Positions 28,772 through 37,208 of a stretch of DNA of 64,000 nucleotides are shown here, one piece after another. The first letter of the stretch is position 1, and each line of letters begins with the position of its first letter. This DNA comes from Bacillota bacterium. Lineage in GTDB: Bacteria; Bacillota_I; Bacilli_A; RF39; UBA660. The notes beneath the pieces are model-generated. The model was not told the DNA's origin. It searched no databases and was given only the letters and a program-made list of their open reading frames with translations. The stretch lies in NCBI GenBank assembly GCA_023430885.1, contig JAEYYH010000032.1:1-64000 (forward strand). Direction: 5' to 3'. The position numbers and the translations under genes were made by a program.

Positions 28772-28799
28772 AAAAACAGGTTTTTAACCCATTTTTTTT
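28772..28799 (-). terminator. Weak terminator after the repeat-containing membrane protein gene
   Basis: A short stem (GGTT/AACC inside an A/T-rich extension) overlapping the last codons, with a run of eight T on the minus strand. The GC part of the stem is only a few base pairs, so it is tentative. Confidence 0.4.
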
Positions 28800-30829
28800 G
28801 ATAAAATATTCATCACATTATTATATATTTCTTGTTGTTGTTCTTCTGTTAATTCATCATATTTAACTGATCCAGTAGTAGTTTCTTCAATTGATGCTGA
28901 AGTTTTTACAGTACCATTAATATTTACAGAAATACTATTTGTTTTTTCTTTTCCTGTATACTCTTCGTAAGTTATAATACTATCTAAGTTATACTCTTCA
29001 CCTGCTGTTACTACTTCTATATTAGTACTGAAAGTTAATTTGTATTCATTTTTTTCATTCTTAAAGTCAGCAGTTACTTCATATAATGTTTTTGTACAAT
29101 TTATCTTAATATAACCTAATTTTTCATCTTCTGATTTATATATATTTATTGTTAAAATTTGATCTTCTTTTACTAATTCTGCAAACCCTTTTAGATCATT
29201 ATCTTCAATTATATAAATTCGTGGATTAGTATCTTTTCTATACTGGATACTAACTGTTTTTTCATCATATGATACTTCTGTACAATCTTGATATTCAGTT
29301 GTTGTATAGTCATCTGTTGTATATTCATCTGTTGTATAGTCATATGTAGTATTATCATTTCCTTCATAATCGTATATTGTATAATCATCAACTTGATTAT
29401 CACTTGTCGTAGTATCATCATCTACTGAAGTTACTTTATAATTTTTAGTATTTGATTTCATGTTTTCTAAAACACCATCTGATGTATCTTCTAAACCATC
29501 TTCTGATGTATTATCATAACAATTATCATAACTATATTCTTGATTATAATACTTATAGTCAAAATCAATACCTTGTACATTGTTTGTTAGTTTACTTGTA
29601 TATACAGTATATGTATATGTACTCATATGTTCTTCGTCGATATCATCTATACTAGAATTCATATCATAACTAGCAAAATCTTCATATATATTAGTTACAA
29701 TTTCATTCGCACGTTCATCAGCTTTAATATCAGTAATTATCAAATCTAATAATTCAAGAATTTGTTTATCATTATATTCTAATTTTAAAGAATTAACCTG
29801 CTTCTTCTCACCATCAATAGTTATTTCAGCTGTATCTTTAACAAAATCTTTTTCATTTACATTGTTTATAAAACTTTTTTGTACAAAATTATATAGATAA
29901 TTATAATCTTCTATATCATTATAATTTGTTGAAGATAAAGCATCTTTAAGCTCTGCAACTTCTATGTATTTGTCAAATATTTTATTTAGAAATACATATC
30001 CAGTATCTGATGTTGTTAATAATTTTACTCCTGCTATTTCTTCTTTTGTATCACTAACATTTAATTCTAATAATGTTTTTTCTGCAGTTTTACTGAAATT
30101 ATAGTCAAATTTCATACTATTTAAGATATCAATTATTTGATTAGTATTTGCATTATTTGTTTTGCTCATTTGAATATTAAAAGTACCTTTTTCTGAATAT
30201 TCATCAGAATCATTTAATGAAAGCGGTGTTAAAAAGTATTCTTTAAAGTTTTCTAATTGTTTAACACTATTATTTATAATAACTTTTTCATTTTTACTGT
30301 AAGCAAAATATGTTCCCCCGCCTACTAAGCATAAAGTTAATATTATAAGAATAAATACTAGTGCTTTTATGCCCTTCTTTTTTTTGATTGGAGGCATAGT
30401 TTGGACCATCTCATTATTTGGAACAGATTGTTCCATTTGAACTGGCACTGGGGTTACTGTAGGCTCTTCTACTGGATATACACTTGGTATACTTACAGGT
30501 TGGGTTACTTGAACTGGCTCTGGTATTCCAATAGGTTCTTCTACTGGATATGCACCAGGTATACTTACAGGTTGGTCTAATTGAACTGGCTCTGGTATTC
30601 CAATAGGCTCTTCTACTGGATATACACCAGGTATACTTACAGGTTGGTCTAATTGAACTGGCTCCGGTGTTCCAATAGGTTCTTCTACTGGATATACATT
30701 TGACATACTTACAGATTGGTTTACTTGAACTGGCTCTGGCATTCCAATAGGTTCTTCTACTGGAGGTATAGTTGGCATTTCTTTTGGAAAAGTATTGTTG
30801 TTTTCACTACTTCCTAAATTATTATTCAT
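28784..30829 (-). CDS. Membrane protein with five 24-residue Pro-rich repeats and a large extracytoplasmic domain
   Basis: The 681-residue protein begins with five tandem 24-residue repeats (pattern YPVEEPIGxPEPVQLxQPVS; residues about 22-141), then KKKK and a transmembrane helix (about 158-178), then a roughly 500-residue domain. Positive charges before the helix put the Pro-rich repeats inside the cell and the rest outside. The outer part contains an Asp/Thr/Tyr low-complexity stretch (about 465-515) and ends GSVKYDELTEEQQQEIYNNV. I do not recognise a known family. The start is the ATG at 30829, 8 bases after GGAG; an in-frame GTG overlaps that ribosome site. The next gene upstream has a similar Pro-rich plus membrane-helix plan. 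Confidence 0.8.
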   Translation of the reverse strand: MNNNLGSSENNNTFPKEMPTIPPVEEPIGMPEPVQVNQSVSMSNVYPVEEPIGTPEPVQLDQPVSIPGVYPVEEPIGIPEPVQLDQPVSIPGAYPVEEPIGIPEPVQVTQPVSIPSVYPVEEPTVTPVPVQMEQSVPNNEMVQTMPPIKKKKGIKALVFILIILTLCLVGGGTYFAYSKNEKVIINNSVKQLENFKEYFLTPLSLNDSDEYSEKGTFNIQMSKTNNANTNQIIDILNSMKFDYNFSKTAEKTLLELNVSDTKEEIAGVKLLTTSDTGYVFLNKIFDKYIEVAELKDALSSTNYNDIEDYNYLYNFVQKSFINNVNEKDFVKDTAEITIDGEKKQVNSLKLEYNDKQILELLDLIITDIKADERANEIVTNIYEDFASYDMNSSIDDIDEEHMSTYTYTVYTSKLTNNVQGIDFDYKYYNQEYSYDNCYDNTSEDGLEDTSDGVLENMKSNTKNYKVTSVDDDTTTSDNQVDDYTIYDYEGNDNTTYDYTTDEYTTDDYTTTEYQDCTEVSYDEKTVSIQYRKDTNPRIYIIEDNDLKGFAELVKEDQILTINIYKSEDEKLGYIKINCTKTLYEVTADFKNEKNEYKLTFSTNIEVVTAGEEYNLDSIITYEEYTGKEKTNSISVNINGTVKTSASIEETTTGSVKYDELTEEQQQEIYNNVMNILSKKMG
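30407..30766 (-). repeat. Five 72-bp tandem repeats inside a coding region
   Basis: Five consecutive in-frame 72-bp units encode the 24-residue Pro/Glu/Val repeats of the membrane protein gene. The inner units (2, 3 and 4) are nearly identical at DNA level and the outer two are more diverged, as expected of copy-number change by slippage or recombination. Confidence 0.85.
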
Positions 30830-30875
30830 TTTATTCACTCCGTCCTATTATAAATTATAGCAAAATTAGACAAAA

Positions 30876-30898
30876 AAAGAAACAAAAAATGTTTCTTT
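30876..30898 (-). terminator. Terminator of the Pro/Val/Thr-rich tail-anchored protein gene
   Basis: An 8-bp stem AAAGAAAC/GTTTCTTT with a 7-nt loop, continued by a T tract on the minus strand, 30 bp after the stop codon. Confidence 0.7.
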
Positions 30899-30928
30899 TT
30901 AAAATGCTTATAACTAAGCTTCTATTTA

Positions 30929-31387
30929 TTACATAAAGAAATATGTATAAATAGAGAAAGCAATTACCAAAACAAGTACAACTCCAAGTACAATAATCAT
31001 TAGCTTTTTGCTTGAACTGTTTTTTGCTGGAGCTACTGGAGCTTCTGCAGTAACAGGAGCATTTGCGTCAGCAGTCACAGTTGGCTCAGTTACAGGAGTA
31101 ACAGGTGCTACTGGAGTAATAGTTGGTACTACTACTGGAGTTACTGGTGCTACCGTTGGAGCTACTGGAGCTACTGGTGTTACCGTTGGAGCAACTGGTG
31201 CTACTGTTGGAGCAACTGGAGCAACTGGAGCTGCCATTGGTGCCGCAGGAGTTACTGGGGCTACTGTTGGAGCAACTGGTGCTACTGTTGGAGCTACTGG
31301 AGCAACTGGAGTAACAGTTGGTGTTACTACTGGAGTTACTGGAGTAACTGGAGTGTTGTTTATATTTGGTATTTCTTTATTATCCAT
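30929..31387 (-). CDS. Pro/Val/Ala/Thr-rich protein with C-terminal membrane anchor
   Basis: About 100 of the 152 residues are degenerate repeats of the type [12 protein letters not shown] and VTPV. The protein ends with [18 protein letters not shown], a single membrane helix at the extreme C-terminus. There is no N-terminal signal, so it is tail-anchored with the Pro-rich part in the cytoplasm. The opposite strand of the repeat is also open, which is a by-product of the simple repeat. The start is the ATG at 31387 after AGGTGA. The promoter is good (31412-31440). Function unknown; the Pro-rich part could be a flexible linker or a docking surface. Confidence 0.75.
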   Translation of the reverse strand: MDNKEIPNINNTPVTPVTPVVTPTVTPVAPVAPTVAPVAPTVAPVTPAAPMAAPVAPVAPTVAPVAPTVTPVAPVAPTVAPVTPVVVPTITPVAPVTPVTEPTVTADANAPVTAEAPVAPAKNSSSKKLMIIVLGVVLVLVIAFSIYTYFFM

Positions 31388-31411
31388 TCTAATCACCTAT
31401 CCTATAAATAC

Positions 31412-31440
31412 ATTATAGCAAATAAAATGGGAAAATACAA
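31412..31440 (-). promoter_or_regulatory. Promoter of the Pro-rich tail-anchored protein gene
   Basis: Minus strand: TTGTAT (31435-31440), 17-bp spacer, TATAAT (31412-31417), 25 bp before the start codon. It separates this gene from the spoVA genes upstream. Confidence 0.55.
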
Positions 31441-31448
31441 AATTTTTT

Positions 31449-31799
31449 TTAATCTTTAGGTTTAAATATTAAAGAAAGGTAAAATGAAAAGATAATTGCC
31501 GAACAAATTCCGGAGGCGGTAAGATTAAACATTCCCATTATTAGCCCCATTATTCCATAAGTTCCTGCCGATTCTAAAGCCCCATGAATTAATAAATGAC
31601 CAAAACTTGTTATTGGTACTAAAGCTCCTCCTCCACACCATAGAATTATTTTATCGTAAAAACTAAAAATATCTAAAAAAGAACCTAATACTACAAATAT
31701 TGTAGTTATATGACCTGGTGTAAGTTTAGTATTATCTAATATTAATTCACCTATTAAACATATAAAACCAGCAAACAAAAATGAGTTTAAATAAATCAC
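31449..31799 (-). CDS. spoVAE: Stage V sporulation protein AE
   Basis: This 116-residue membrane protein matches the SpoVAE (AEb-type) family: the LTPGHITTIFVVLGSFLD segment and the ALVPITSFGHLLIHGALE signature, with about four membrane helices. SpoVAC/AD/AEb are parts of the spore inner-membrane channel for dipicolinic acid. The start is the GTG at 31799, overlapping the spoVAD stop codon as GTGA and preceded by GGAGG; an upstream in-frame ATG would add 39 residues that are only the shadow of spoVAD. Last gene of the spoVAC-AD-AE unit. Confidence 0.9.
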   Translation of the reverse strand: MIYLNSFLFAGFICLIGELILDNTKLTPGHITTIFVVLGSFLDIFSFYDKIILWCGGGALVPITSFGHLLIHGALESAGTYGIMGLIMGMFNLTASGICSAIIFSFYLSLIFKPKD

Positions 31800-32785
31800 T
31801 CTATTACCTCCAAACTTATAGCATGAGCAATAGAAGGTATCGAAAGTTTTTGATTTACTGTTGTTGGATTCATCAAAGCTCCTGTTGCTACTAATAATAC
31901 TTTTTTTATTCTGCATTCTGTCATCTTTTTAAATACATATCCATATGCAACTAACGGCAAACAAGCTGGGCCGCTTCCACCTGCATAAACATCTTGTTTT
32001 TCCCTATCATATATCATACATGCTGAGTCATCACAGTTATCTAAATTTATTTTATATGCTTTCTTCATATATTCTTTTAAAATAGATTTACCATATACTC
32101 CTAAATCGCCTGTTAATATTAAATCATAATAATCACTTTTTCGGTTTGTTTGCTCAAGATGATCATGAATTGTTTGAGCAGCGGCTATTGCCATTACACC
32201 ACCCATATTAAATACTTCTTTTACTCCCGAATCAACCGCTTTGCCTATGGTGGCACTTTCTATTTTAAAACCCGTTTTCTTATTTGATAATAAGGCACTT
32301 GCTGCTCCTGTTACAGTAAAAGTAGTAGTTTTAGGTTTAGGACCACCATATTCAATTGGATATCTAAATTGTTTTTCAGCAGTATTATTATGAGAAGAAG
32401 TACTCACGATAACGTTGTTTGCTTGTTTAGCCTCAATCATGTTTGAAGCTATGATTAGACCTTCGACACTTGTTGCACAGGCATTATATATACCTAAATA
32501 AGGTATATCATATCTACTAGCAACATAATTAGAAGATACTAATTGATTTAGTAAGTCGCCAGAAATAAATAGTCCTATATCTTTAACTTGCTTTTTTTCT
32601 TTTTTTAATAATAAGTTAATTGATTCATCTAATAATTTCATTTCAGCTTGTTCCCATGTCTTTTCGCCAAAATAAAACTCGTCATACTTCTTATCATAAT
32701 ATTTTGATAATGGTCCTTCTTTTTCAAATGGTCCTGCAATTATTTCGGTATTATTTATATAAACATTACTGTATTTTAAAGTCAT
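31796..32785 (-). CDS. spoVAD: Stage V sporulation protein AD
   Basis: SpoVAD has a thiolase-like (ketoacyl synthase) fold and binds dipicolinic acid for uptake into the forespore. The 329-residue protein has the family pattern: GIYNACATSVEGL (thiolase-type Cys position), STSSHNNTAEKQFRYP, FTVTGAASALL, and GSGPACLP near the end. It starts on the spoVAC stop codon (TAATG) and overlaps spoVAE. Length is normal for the family. Confidence 0.95.
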   Translation of the reverse strand: MTLKYSNVYINNTEIIAGPFEKEGPLSKYYDKKYDEFYFGEKTWEQAEMKLLDESINLLLKKEKKQVKDIGLFISGDLLNQLVSSNYVASRYDIPYLGIYNACATSVEGLIIASNMIEAKQANNVIVSTSSHNNTAEKQFRYPIEYGGPKPKTTTFTVTGAASALLSNKKTGFKIESATIGKAVDSGVKEVFNMGGVMAIAAAQTIHDHLEQTNRKSDYYDLILTGDLGVYGKSILKEYMKKAYKINLDNCDDSACMIYDREKQDVYAGGSGPACLPLVAYGYVFKKMTECRIKKVLLVATGALMNPTTVNQKLSIPSIAHAISLEVIE

Positions 32786-33225
32786 TATCCACCAAAAATA
32801 ATATACCTTATAATACCGAATGTATATGCGCTTACAACACCGAAAATAATTACCGAACCTGCTAATTTAAACATATTTGCTCCTATTCCTGTTACCATAC
32901 CTTCCTTGCGATACTCTAAAGTGGCACTCATCATGGCATGAGCAAATCCAGTAATAGGAACAATCAAACCACATCTTGCCTTATGAACCCATTTATCAAA
33001 AAAACCAAAACATGTAAATAAACATCCTAAAAATATAAGAGTAACAATCATAAAAACAGACGCCTGTGCTGTTGGAATATTAAAATAATATGAATATAAG
33101 TCAATTAGTGATTGACCGATTAAACCTAATAATCCACCAACAAAAAATGCCACTACTGCATTTTTAAATCTGTCTTCTGTTGGCGTATGTTTTTCTACAA
33201 TTTCTTTATACATATTTTTATTCAT
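32785..33225 (-). CDS. spoVAC: Stage V sporulation protein AC
   Basis: The 146-residue protein has the SpoVAC plan: short hydrophilic N-terminus, then about four membrane helices with GLLGLIGQSLIDLY and the family signature VPITGFAHAMMSATLEYR. In B. subtilis SpoVAC is the mechanosensitive pore of the dipicolinic acid channel. RBS is AGGAGG before ATG. Upstream elements resemble a forespore (sigma-G/F) promoter. spoVAA, AB, AEa and AF are not here, so this is the minimal C-D-E set. Confidence 0.93.
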   Translation of the reverse strand: MNKNMYKEIVEKHTPTEDRFKNAVVAFFVGGLLGLIGQSLIDLYSYYFNIPTAQASVFMIVTLIFLGCLFTCFGFFDKWVHKARCGLIVPITGFAHAMMSATLEYRKEGMVTGIGANMFKLAGSVIIFGVVSAYTFGIIRYIIFGG

Positions 33226-33241
33226 AATAACCTCCTAAAAT

Positions 33242-33270
33242 TATTATGAATAAATTCTTTTTTTATATAC
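33242..33270 (-). promoter_or_regulatory. Possible forespore (sigma-G/sigma-F type) promoter of spoVAC
   Basis: Minus strand: GTATA (33266-33270), 17 bp, then CATAATA (33242-33248), which fits the sigma-G consensus (GHATR, 17-18 bp, CATNHTA). The implied transcript start lies almost on the ribosome binding site, which is a weakness, and the region is very AT-rich. Confidence 0.3.
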
Positions 33271-33302
33271 GAATTAATTATTAATATTAGATATAAAAAA
33301 AA

Positions 33303-33782
33303 TTAATTCAAAAGTGAATTAATTTCTTTTTCAATATCTAAAGTAAATTTAGCCTTATTATTTTTGTATATAGAAAATTGGTGATTCTCTATTATATTAA
33401 TACTTTTATCAAGTTGTTCTTTAGTTAAGGCCATCAATGCATAATTATTTTCTGCTACATATTTAGTTACTTCTAATTGATGATCATTAATATGTTCTTT
33501 ATACTCTTTTAGTCTTGGTACTACTATTACCTTTTTACCTTTTTCTAAAGCTTTAAATATAGTCCCGCCACCACCGTGAGTTATAATTATTCTTGCTTCA
33601 TTAATTTTATTATCCATTTCATCTTGTCCAAAGAAATCATGATATTCAATATTTAAATTAGTAAAATGGTAGTTACTTTTACCACCTTGAACTATTATCT
33701 TTTCATCAACATTTAGTTCATTAATATAATTAAATAATCTTTTAAAAGATTGTTTTTGTGTTCCAATAGTTACTAATATCAT
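33303..33782 (-). CDS. Alg13/PssE-like glycosyltransferase subunit
   Basis: The 159-residue protein matches the Alg13-type (GT28 C-terminal domain) family: MILVTIGTQ start, HGGGGTIFKALEKGKKVIVVPR donor-binding motif, and EHINDHQLEVTKYV. Such proteins bind the nucleotide sugar and work with a membrane Alg14-type partner on a lipid-linked acceptor. Here the Alg14-type domain is the C-terminus of the preceding gene, whose stop overlaps this start (TAATG), strongly supporting a complex. It lies between sporulation sigma and spoVA genes, so a role in spore or surface glycans is possible. Confidence 0.88.
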   Translation of the reverse strand: MILVTIGTQKQSFKRLFNYINELNVDEKIIVQGGKSNYHFTNLNIEYHDFFGQDEMDNKINEARIIITHGGGGTIFKALEKGKKVIVVPRLKEYKEHINDHQLEVTKYVAENNYALMALTKEQLDKSINIIENHQFSIYKNNKAKFTLDIEKEINSLLN

Positions 33783-36064
33783 TAATATACCCCCTTAATA
33801 TATTTAGCTTCAGGATATATTTCTTTATAATTATTATGCTGAACTATAAAAGTAGTAGCTATAGGATAAATTAATTTGCCAGATAATGTAGGAGTATGTG
33901 TTCTATCAAATACTTCTACAAATATAATTTTTCGATCAAAAATATATCCTAAATAACAAATTAATAAAGAAGTATGAGCTCCTGTTGTATAAATAACATC
34001 GGGATTATATCTAATAAAATAATATACATTTTTAAATACATTAACTATGCTTGTAAACACATATTTTATTGGATAGTATCTTGACCCATACAATAAATAC
34101 CTAACATTATATTTATTTTTTAGTTTCTTTGAAATCATATTCTTTTCTGTTATTAATACATAATCATAGTTTTTATAAATACTATCTATAGCTAATAACT
34201 CAGTCAGATGTCCTCCAGCACTTGCAATAAAAACCACTTTATTTTTATTCTTTAAGTTCCCATAATTATAATTTAAAAATACTAAATCTAAAAGTAATAA
34301 AAAGTGAATAAATTCGTAACTCATAGTTATATCAACTATTGATGAACCAACCAATAATAGAAACAATAGAATTGCAATTGTTGACTTCTCATCTTTTAGT
34401 AATCTAATTGAAAATACAAGACCATATAAAATTAAAAGAAAATAATATATTACTCCTATAATGCCTACTTCCATTAACATCCTTGCTATAAAACTATGTT
34501 CGTCTGTTGGCAAAGAATGAAAATAGTGAATAGATGAATAATGTCTTAACGCTCTAAAGCCTTGGCCTGTTAGAAAGCTTTCTTTAGATAGTTCTAAAAC
34601 ATGTTTATATGTTGCTATTCTATCATCATAACTATACTTATCATACTTCAATTGTTCTTTAGAATGAAGGTATATATAAGGTGTCCAAATGTAATCCACA
34701 GAATATATATTGATACTATTATTGCTTAAATCAAATACTTCTACACTACTTATTTCAACGGAGTTATACATATCGATATTTTGCAAATCTAAATAATAAA
34801 AATCAAAATTTTCAGGTGTATTTAAATTAAAGTAATATGTATTAGTCCCCTCGTTTACTGTATGCGATGATACTATTTTTTTTATTATATGTTCGTTTTT
34901 TATATATAAAACTTTTAAATTTAAAATAGGATTATTTAACTCTGTTTTACTTTTTATATCTAACTTAATTATATAATTATTTTCCGGTTTTAAATTCATA
35001 AAATCGGCAAAAATTATATTATCATTATTCTTCGAACTACTTGTTGATGTTACATTAGATATTTTCAATGTTTGATTTTTAGGATATAAAAATAATACAC
35101 AAGTTATGGTAGAAATAATAATAATTAAAATTATATAAACTATTTTACTTTTGTTATTAATATAAGATAATATTATATAACTTAGATAGTAAATAATAAA
35201 CATTAAAATAATAATAAAAAAGTAAATTATTAAATTATTATTATATATAAATATACGTGTTTTATTAACTGCATATAGTACTGGTAAAACCATACTAAAG
35301 TATATAGTTAATAGAGATATAAGCTGTTTATAATTTTTTTGTATTAAATAATATACAACCATAAGAATATTAATAATTAAAAATATTATAGTTGTTATTT
35401 TAGAAATAGTTAATAGAAATGCTAAGAATAATATAAATAAGCAAAAATGTGTAATAATAATTTTGTTATTATCTTTTAATAAATAATTATATGAAATAAA
35501 AAAACCAACTAGTACAAACACAGCGTATGTGTTTGGATAAAAAAGTGTCCCATATAACCTATCTACACTACTTGCATAATAATCTCCAAACAAAGAAGAT
35601 ATTTGAAAAAAATTTGTTATGTCGTGATTGCTATCAGTAATAAAAGAAAATAATACTGATATTACGCAAGATAATACGATAGTCTTTAAAATATATTCAA
35701 GTCTTTTCTTATTAAGTATTCTTCTAAGTACTATTATATGGACTGCTAGTAACAAACTAACAAATATGTATTCTAAATTTAACCTTATAGACTCTACATT
35801 TTTACCACACAATATAGGAATAAAATATAAGATTGGGAAAATTATTATTAGGAAGTCTAACCTATTAAATTTCACTTTACTATCTCTATAAACAAAAAGA
35901 TACCCTAAAGATATGAATAAAGTTATTGTTATCCAAAATATCTTTACGTATCTAGTTACTTCTGAAGTTTCAGCAAACAAATTTGAATAGTTAAAATATA
36001 GCGGACTTATCATTATATATATTAAAGTTAAAAATATAGTAATTTCTTCATACTTTTTTTTCAT
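33782..36064 (-). CDS. O-antigen ligase/polymerase-like membrane protein fused to an Alg14-like glycosyltransferase domain
   Basis: The 760-residue protein has about twelve membrane helices in residues 1-330 and 520-600, with a large outer loop (about 335-520), the pattern of Wzy/O-antigen ligase proteins (the loop and GQGFRALRHYSSIHYFHSLP region). Residues about 605-760 form a separate Alg14/PssD-like domain: VVFIASAGGHLTELLAI, YTTGAHTSLLICYLGY and VEVFDRTHTPTLSGKL. The fusion of polymerase/ligase and Alg14 in one chain is unusual; the cognate Alg13-like subunit follows directly. It has its own sigma-A promoter (36098-36126). Base composition is as AT-rich as its neighbours. Confidence 0.85.
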   Translation of the reverse strand: MKKKYEEITIFLTLIYIMISPLYFNYSNLFAETSEVTRYVKIFWITITLFISLGYLFVYRDSKVKFNRLDFLIIIFPILYFIPILCGKNVESIRLNLEYIFVSLLLAVHIIVLRRILNKKRLEYILKTIVLSCVISVLFSFITDSNHDITNFFQISSLFGDYYASSVDRLYGTLFYPNTYAVFVLVGFFISYNYLLKDNNKIIITHFCLFILFLAFLLTISKITTIIFLIINILMVVYYLIQKNYKQLISLLTIYFSMVLPVLYAVNKTRIFIYNNNLIIYFFIIILMFIIYYLSYIILSYINNKSKIVYIILIIIISTITCVLFLYPKNQTLKISNVTSTSSSKNNDNIIFADFMNLKPENNYIIKLDIKSKTELNNPILNLKVLYIKNEHIIKKIVSSHTVNEGTNTYYFNLNTPENFDFYYLDLQNIDMYNSVEISSVEVFDLSNNSINIYSVDYIWTPYIYLHSKEQLKYDKYSYDDRIATYKHVLELSKESFLTGQGFRALRHYSSIHYFHSLPTDEHSFIARMLMEVGIIGVIYYFLLILYGLVFSIRLLKDEKSTIAILLFLLLVGSSIVDITMSYEFIHFLLLLDLVFLNYNYGNLKNKNKVVFIASAGGHLTELLAIDSIYKNYDYVLITEKNMISKKLKNKYNVRYLLYGSRYYPIKYVFTSIVNVFKNVYYFIRYNPDVIYTTGAHTSLLICYLGYIFDRKIIFVEVFDRTHTPTLSGKLIYPIATTFIVQHNNYKEIYPEAKYIKGVY

Positions 36065-36097
36065 AATACACCTAGTTATAATATACTTTCTAAGTAA

Positions 36098-36126
36098 ATT
36101 ATACTATATGTACTTCTTGGTTGCAA
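36098..36126 (-). promoter_or_regulatory. Promoter of the ligase-Alg14 gene
   Basis: Minus strand: TTGCAA (36121-36126), 17-bp spacer, TATAAT (36098-36103), 34 bp before the ATG. This suggests that the glycan genes can be expressed independently of the sigma factor gene upstream. Confidence 0.55.
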
Positions 36127-36132
36127 CTGTGA

Positions 36133-36789
36133 TTAACTTAAATTGTTTCTTAATTTTGTTAAAACTTTTTGTTCTTTTCTGGATACTTGAACCTGTGTCA
36201 TGCCTAAATCGTTAGCTGTTTCTGTTTGCGTCTTATCATTAAAATATCTGTCTTTTAATAATTCAAGTTCAGCTGAATCTAACTTTGTTAATTCTTGTTT
36301 TAAAGCAATTAAAGTATTAATATCTAAAATTCTATCAGGAATAGTCTCGTGAAGCGTTACTTCTTTTGAATCACTTGCAATAGGTTCATCAATACTTTTA
36401 ACTTCCCTTTTACTATTTAAAGCTTCGTTAACTAATATTTCTGGTATCCCAAGAAACTGTGATAGTTCTAAAGATGTTGGCATCCTATATAGCTTCTGTG
36501 ACAACATATTTGAAGCCTGCTCTATCTTAGCATTTAAAGACGAGATGTTCCTACTTACTTTAATTGATTTATCCTCTCTTATATATTTTTTCATTTCACC
36601 TAAAATATAAGTGTATGCATAAGTCGTAAACTTTATATTAAAACTTTCATCATAGTTATGATAAGCTTTCATAATTCCTATTACTCCCACTTGAAATAAG
36701 TCTTCTTTATTTTTATAATTACTAAAATAGTTAGTAATTGAATATATTAAATTTTGATTTTCTAGTATTATTTGCTCAATTGGTTTCAT
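36133..36789 (-). CDS. Sigma-70 family factor of the sporulation (sigma-F/G) type
   Basis: The 218-residue protein has region 2 (NLIYSITNYFSNYKNKEDLFQVGVIGIMKAYHNYD, FTTYAYTYILGEMKKYIRED), region 3 (VSRNISSLNAKIEQA, RMPTSLELSQFLGI) and region 4 with a helix-turn-helix (TQTETANDLGMTQVQVSRKEQKV). Region 4 is closest to sigma-F (compare QVQVSRLEKK). It is about 35 residues shorter than B. subtilis sigma-F, mainly at the N-terminus. It follows a STAS gene by 11 bp with RBS AAGGAG. The position before spoVA mirrors the B. subtilis spoIIA-spoVA neighbourhood, but no spoIIAB anti-sigma gene lies between. Sigma-G or sigma-B identity cannot be excluded. Confidence 0.85.
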   Translation of the reverse strand: MKPIEQIILENQNLIYSITNYFSNYKNKEDLFQVGVIGIMKAYHNYDESFNIKFTTYAYTYILGEMKKYIREDKSIKVSRNISSLNAKIEQASNMLSQKLYRMPTSLELSQFLGIPEILVNEALNSKREVKSIDEPIASDSKEVTLHETIPDRILDINTLIALKQELTKLDSAELELLKDRYFNDKTQTETANDLGMTQVQVSRKEQKVLTKLRNNLS

Positions 36790-36800
36790 TTTTTATCTCC

Positions 36801-37142
36801 TTAAATATTAAATATATTTAATGCTGTTAATTCGTTATTCGTTATAGGAATGTAACTTTGCGTACTCCGAGCCAGCGCTCTTTTTACATTACCGTTTATA
36901 TTACATATAATAGACTCTCCTTTGTTTTGCTTACATAATTTATAATTATATATTAATGAATTTATACCATTAATATCTATTTCATTTACATTTTCTAAAT
37001 TAAAAACAATATTTCTTATACCATTATCAAAAACCATTTCTGCAACTTCTTCGTATAATTTATTACAGGTATCACCATTTAATTTTCCATCTAATCTAAT
37101 AAATAAAATTCCTTTTATAAATTCCATTTCTATTCCAAGCAT
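36801..37142 (-). CDS. STAS-domain protein, SpoIIAA-like (anti-sigma factor antagonist type)
   Basis: The 113-residue protein is one STAS domain (MEFIKGILFIRLDGKLNG start; IVFNLENVNEIDINGINSL central motif). Aligned to SpoIIAA, the DSSG phosphorylation motif reads D56-I57-N58-G59, so the phosphorylatable serine is replaced by isoleucine. It could therefore not be switched off by SpoIIAB-type phosphorylation. It is co-transcribed with the sigma factor gene. Function as an antagonist of an anti-sigma factor is inferred from family and position. RBS is GGAAGGTGATTAG before ATG. Confidence 0.8.
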   Translation of the reverse strand: MLGIEMEFIKGILFIRLDGKLNGDTCNKLYEEVAEMVFDNGIRNIVFNLENVNEIDINGINSLIYNYKLCKQNKGESIICNINGNVKRALARSTQSYIPITNNELTALNIFNI

Positions 37143-37208
37143 CTAATCACCTTCCTATATAATTTAGCACATCTTTTTTAATTATTATTCACATTCGACA
37201 AAACTAGA

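Noticed and set aside
30407..30766. Regular 72-bp repeats that could be taken for a CRISPR-like array or a non-coding satellite.
   Set aside because: They are in frame within a long coding region, vary mostly at codon level, and have no unique spacers.
31008..31418. A plus-strand open frame of 136 codons rich in Thr, Gly, Ala and Val.
   Set aside because: It is the shadow of the Pro/Val/Thr-rich repeats on the minus strand and lacks a ribosome binding site.
31800..31916. A 39-residue N-terminal extension of SpoVAE.
   Set aside because: It overlaps the end of spoVAD in another frame; the GTG at 31799 has GGAGG upstream and fits the length of the SpoVAE family.
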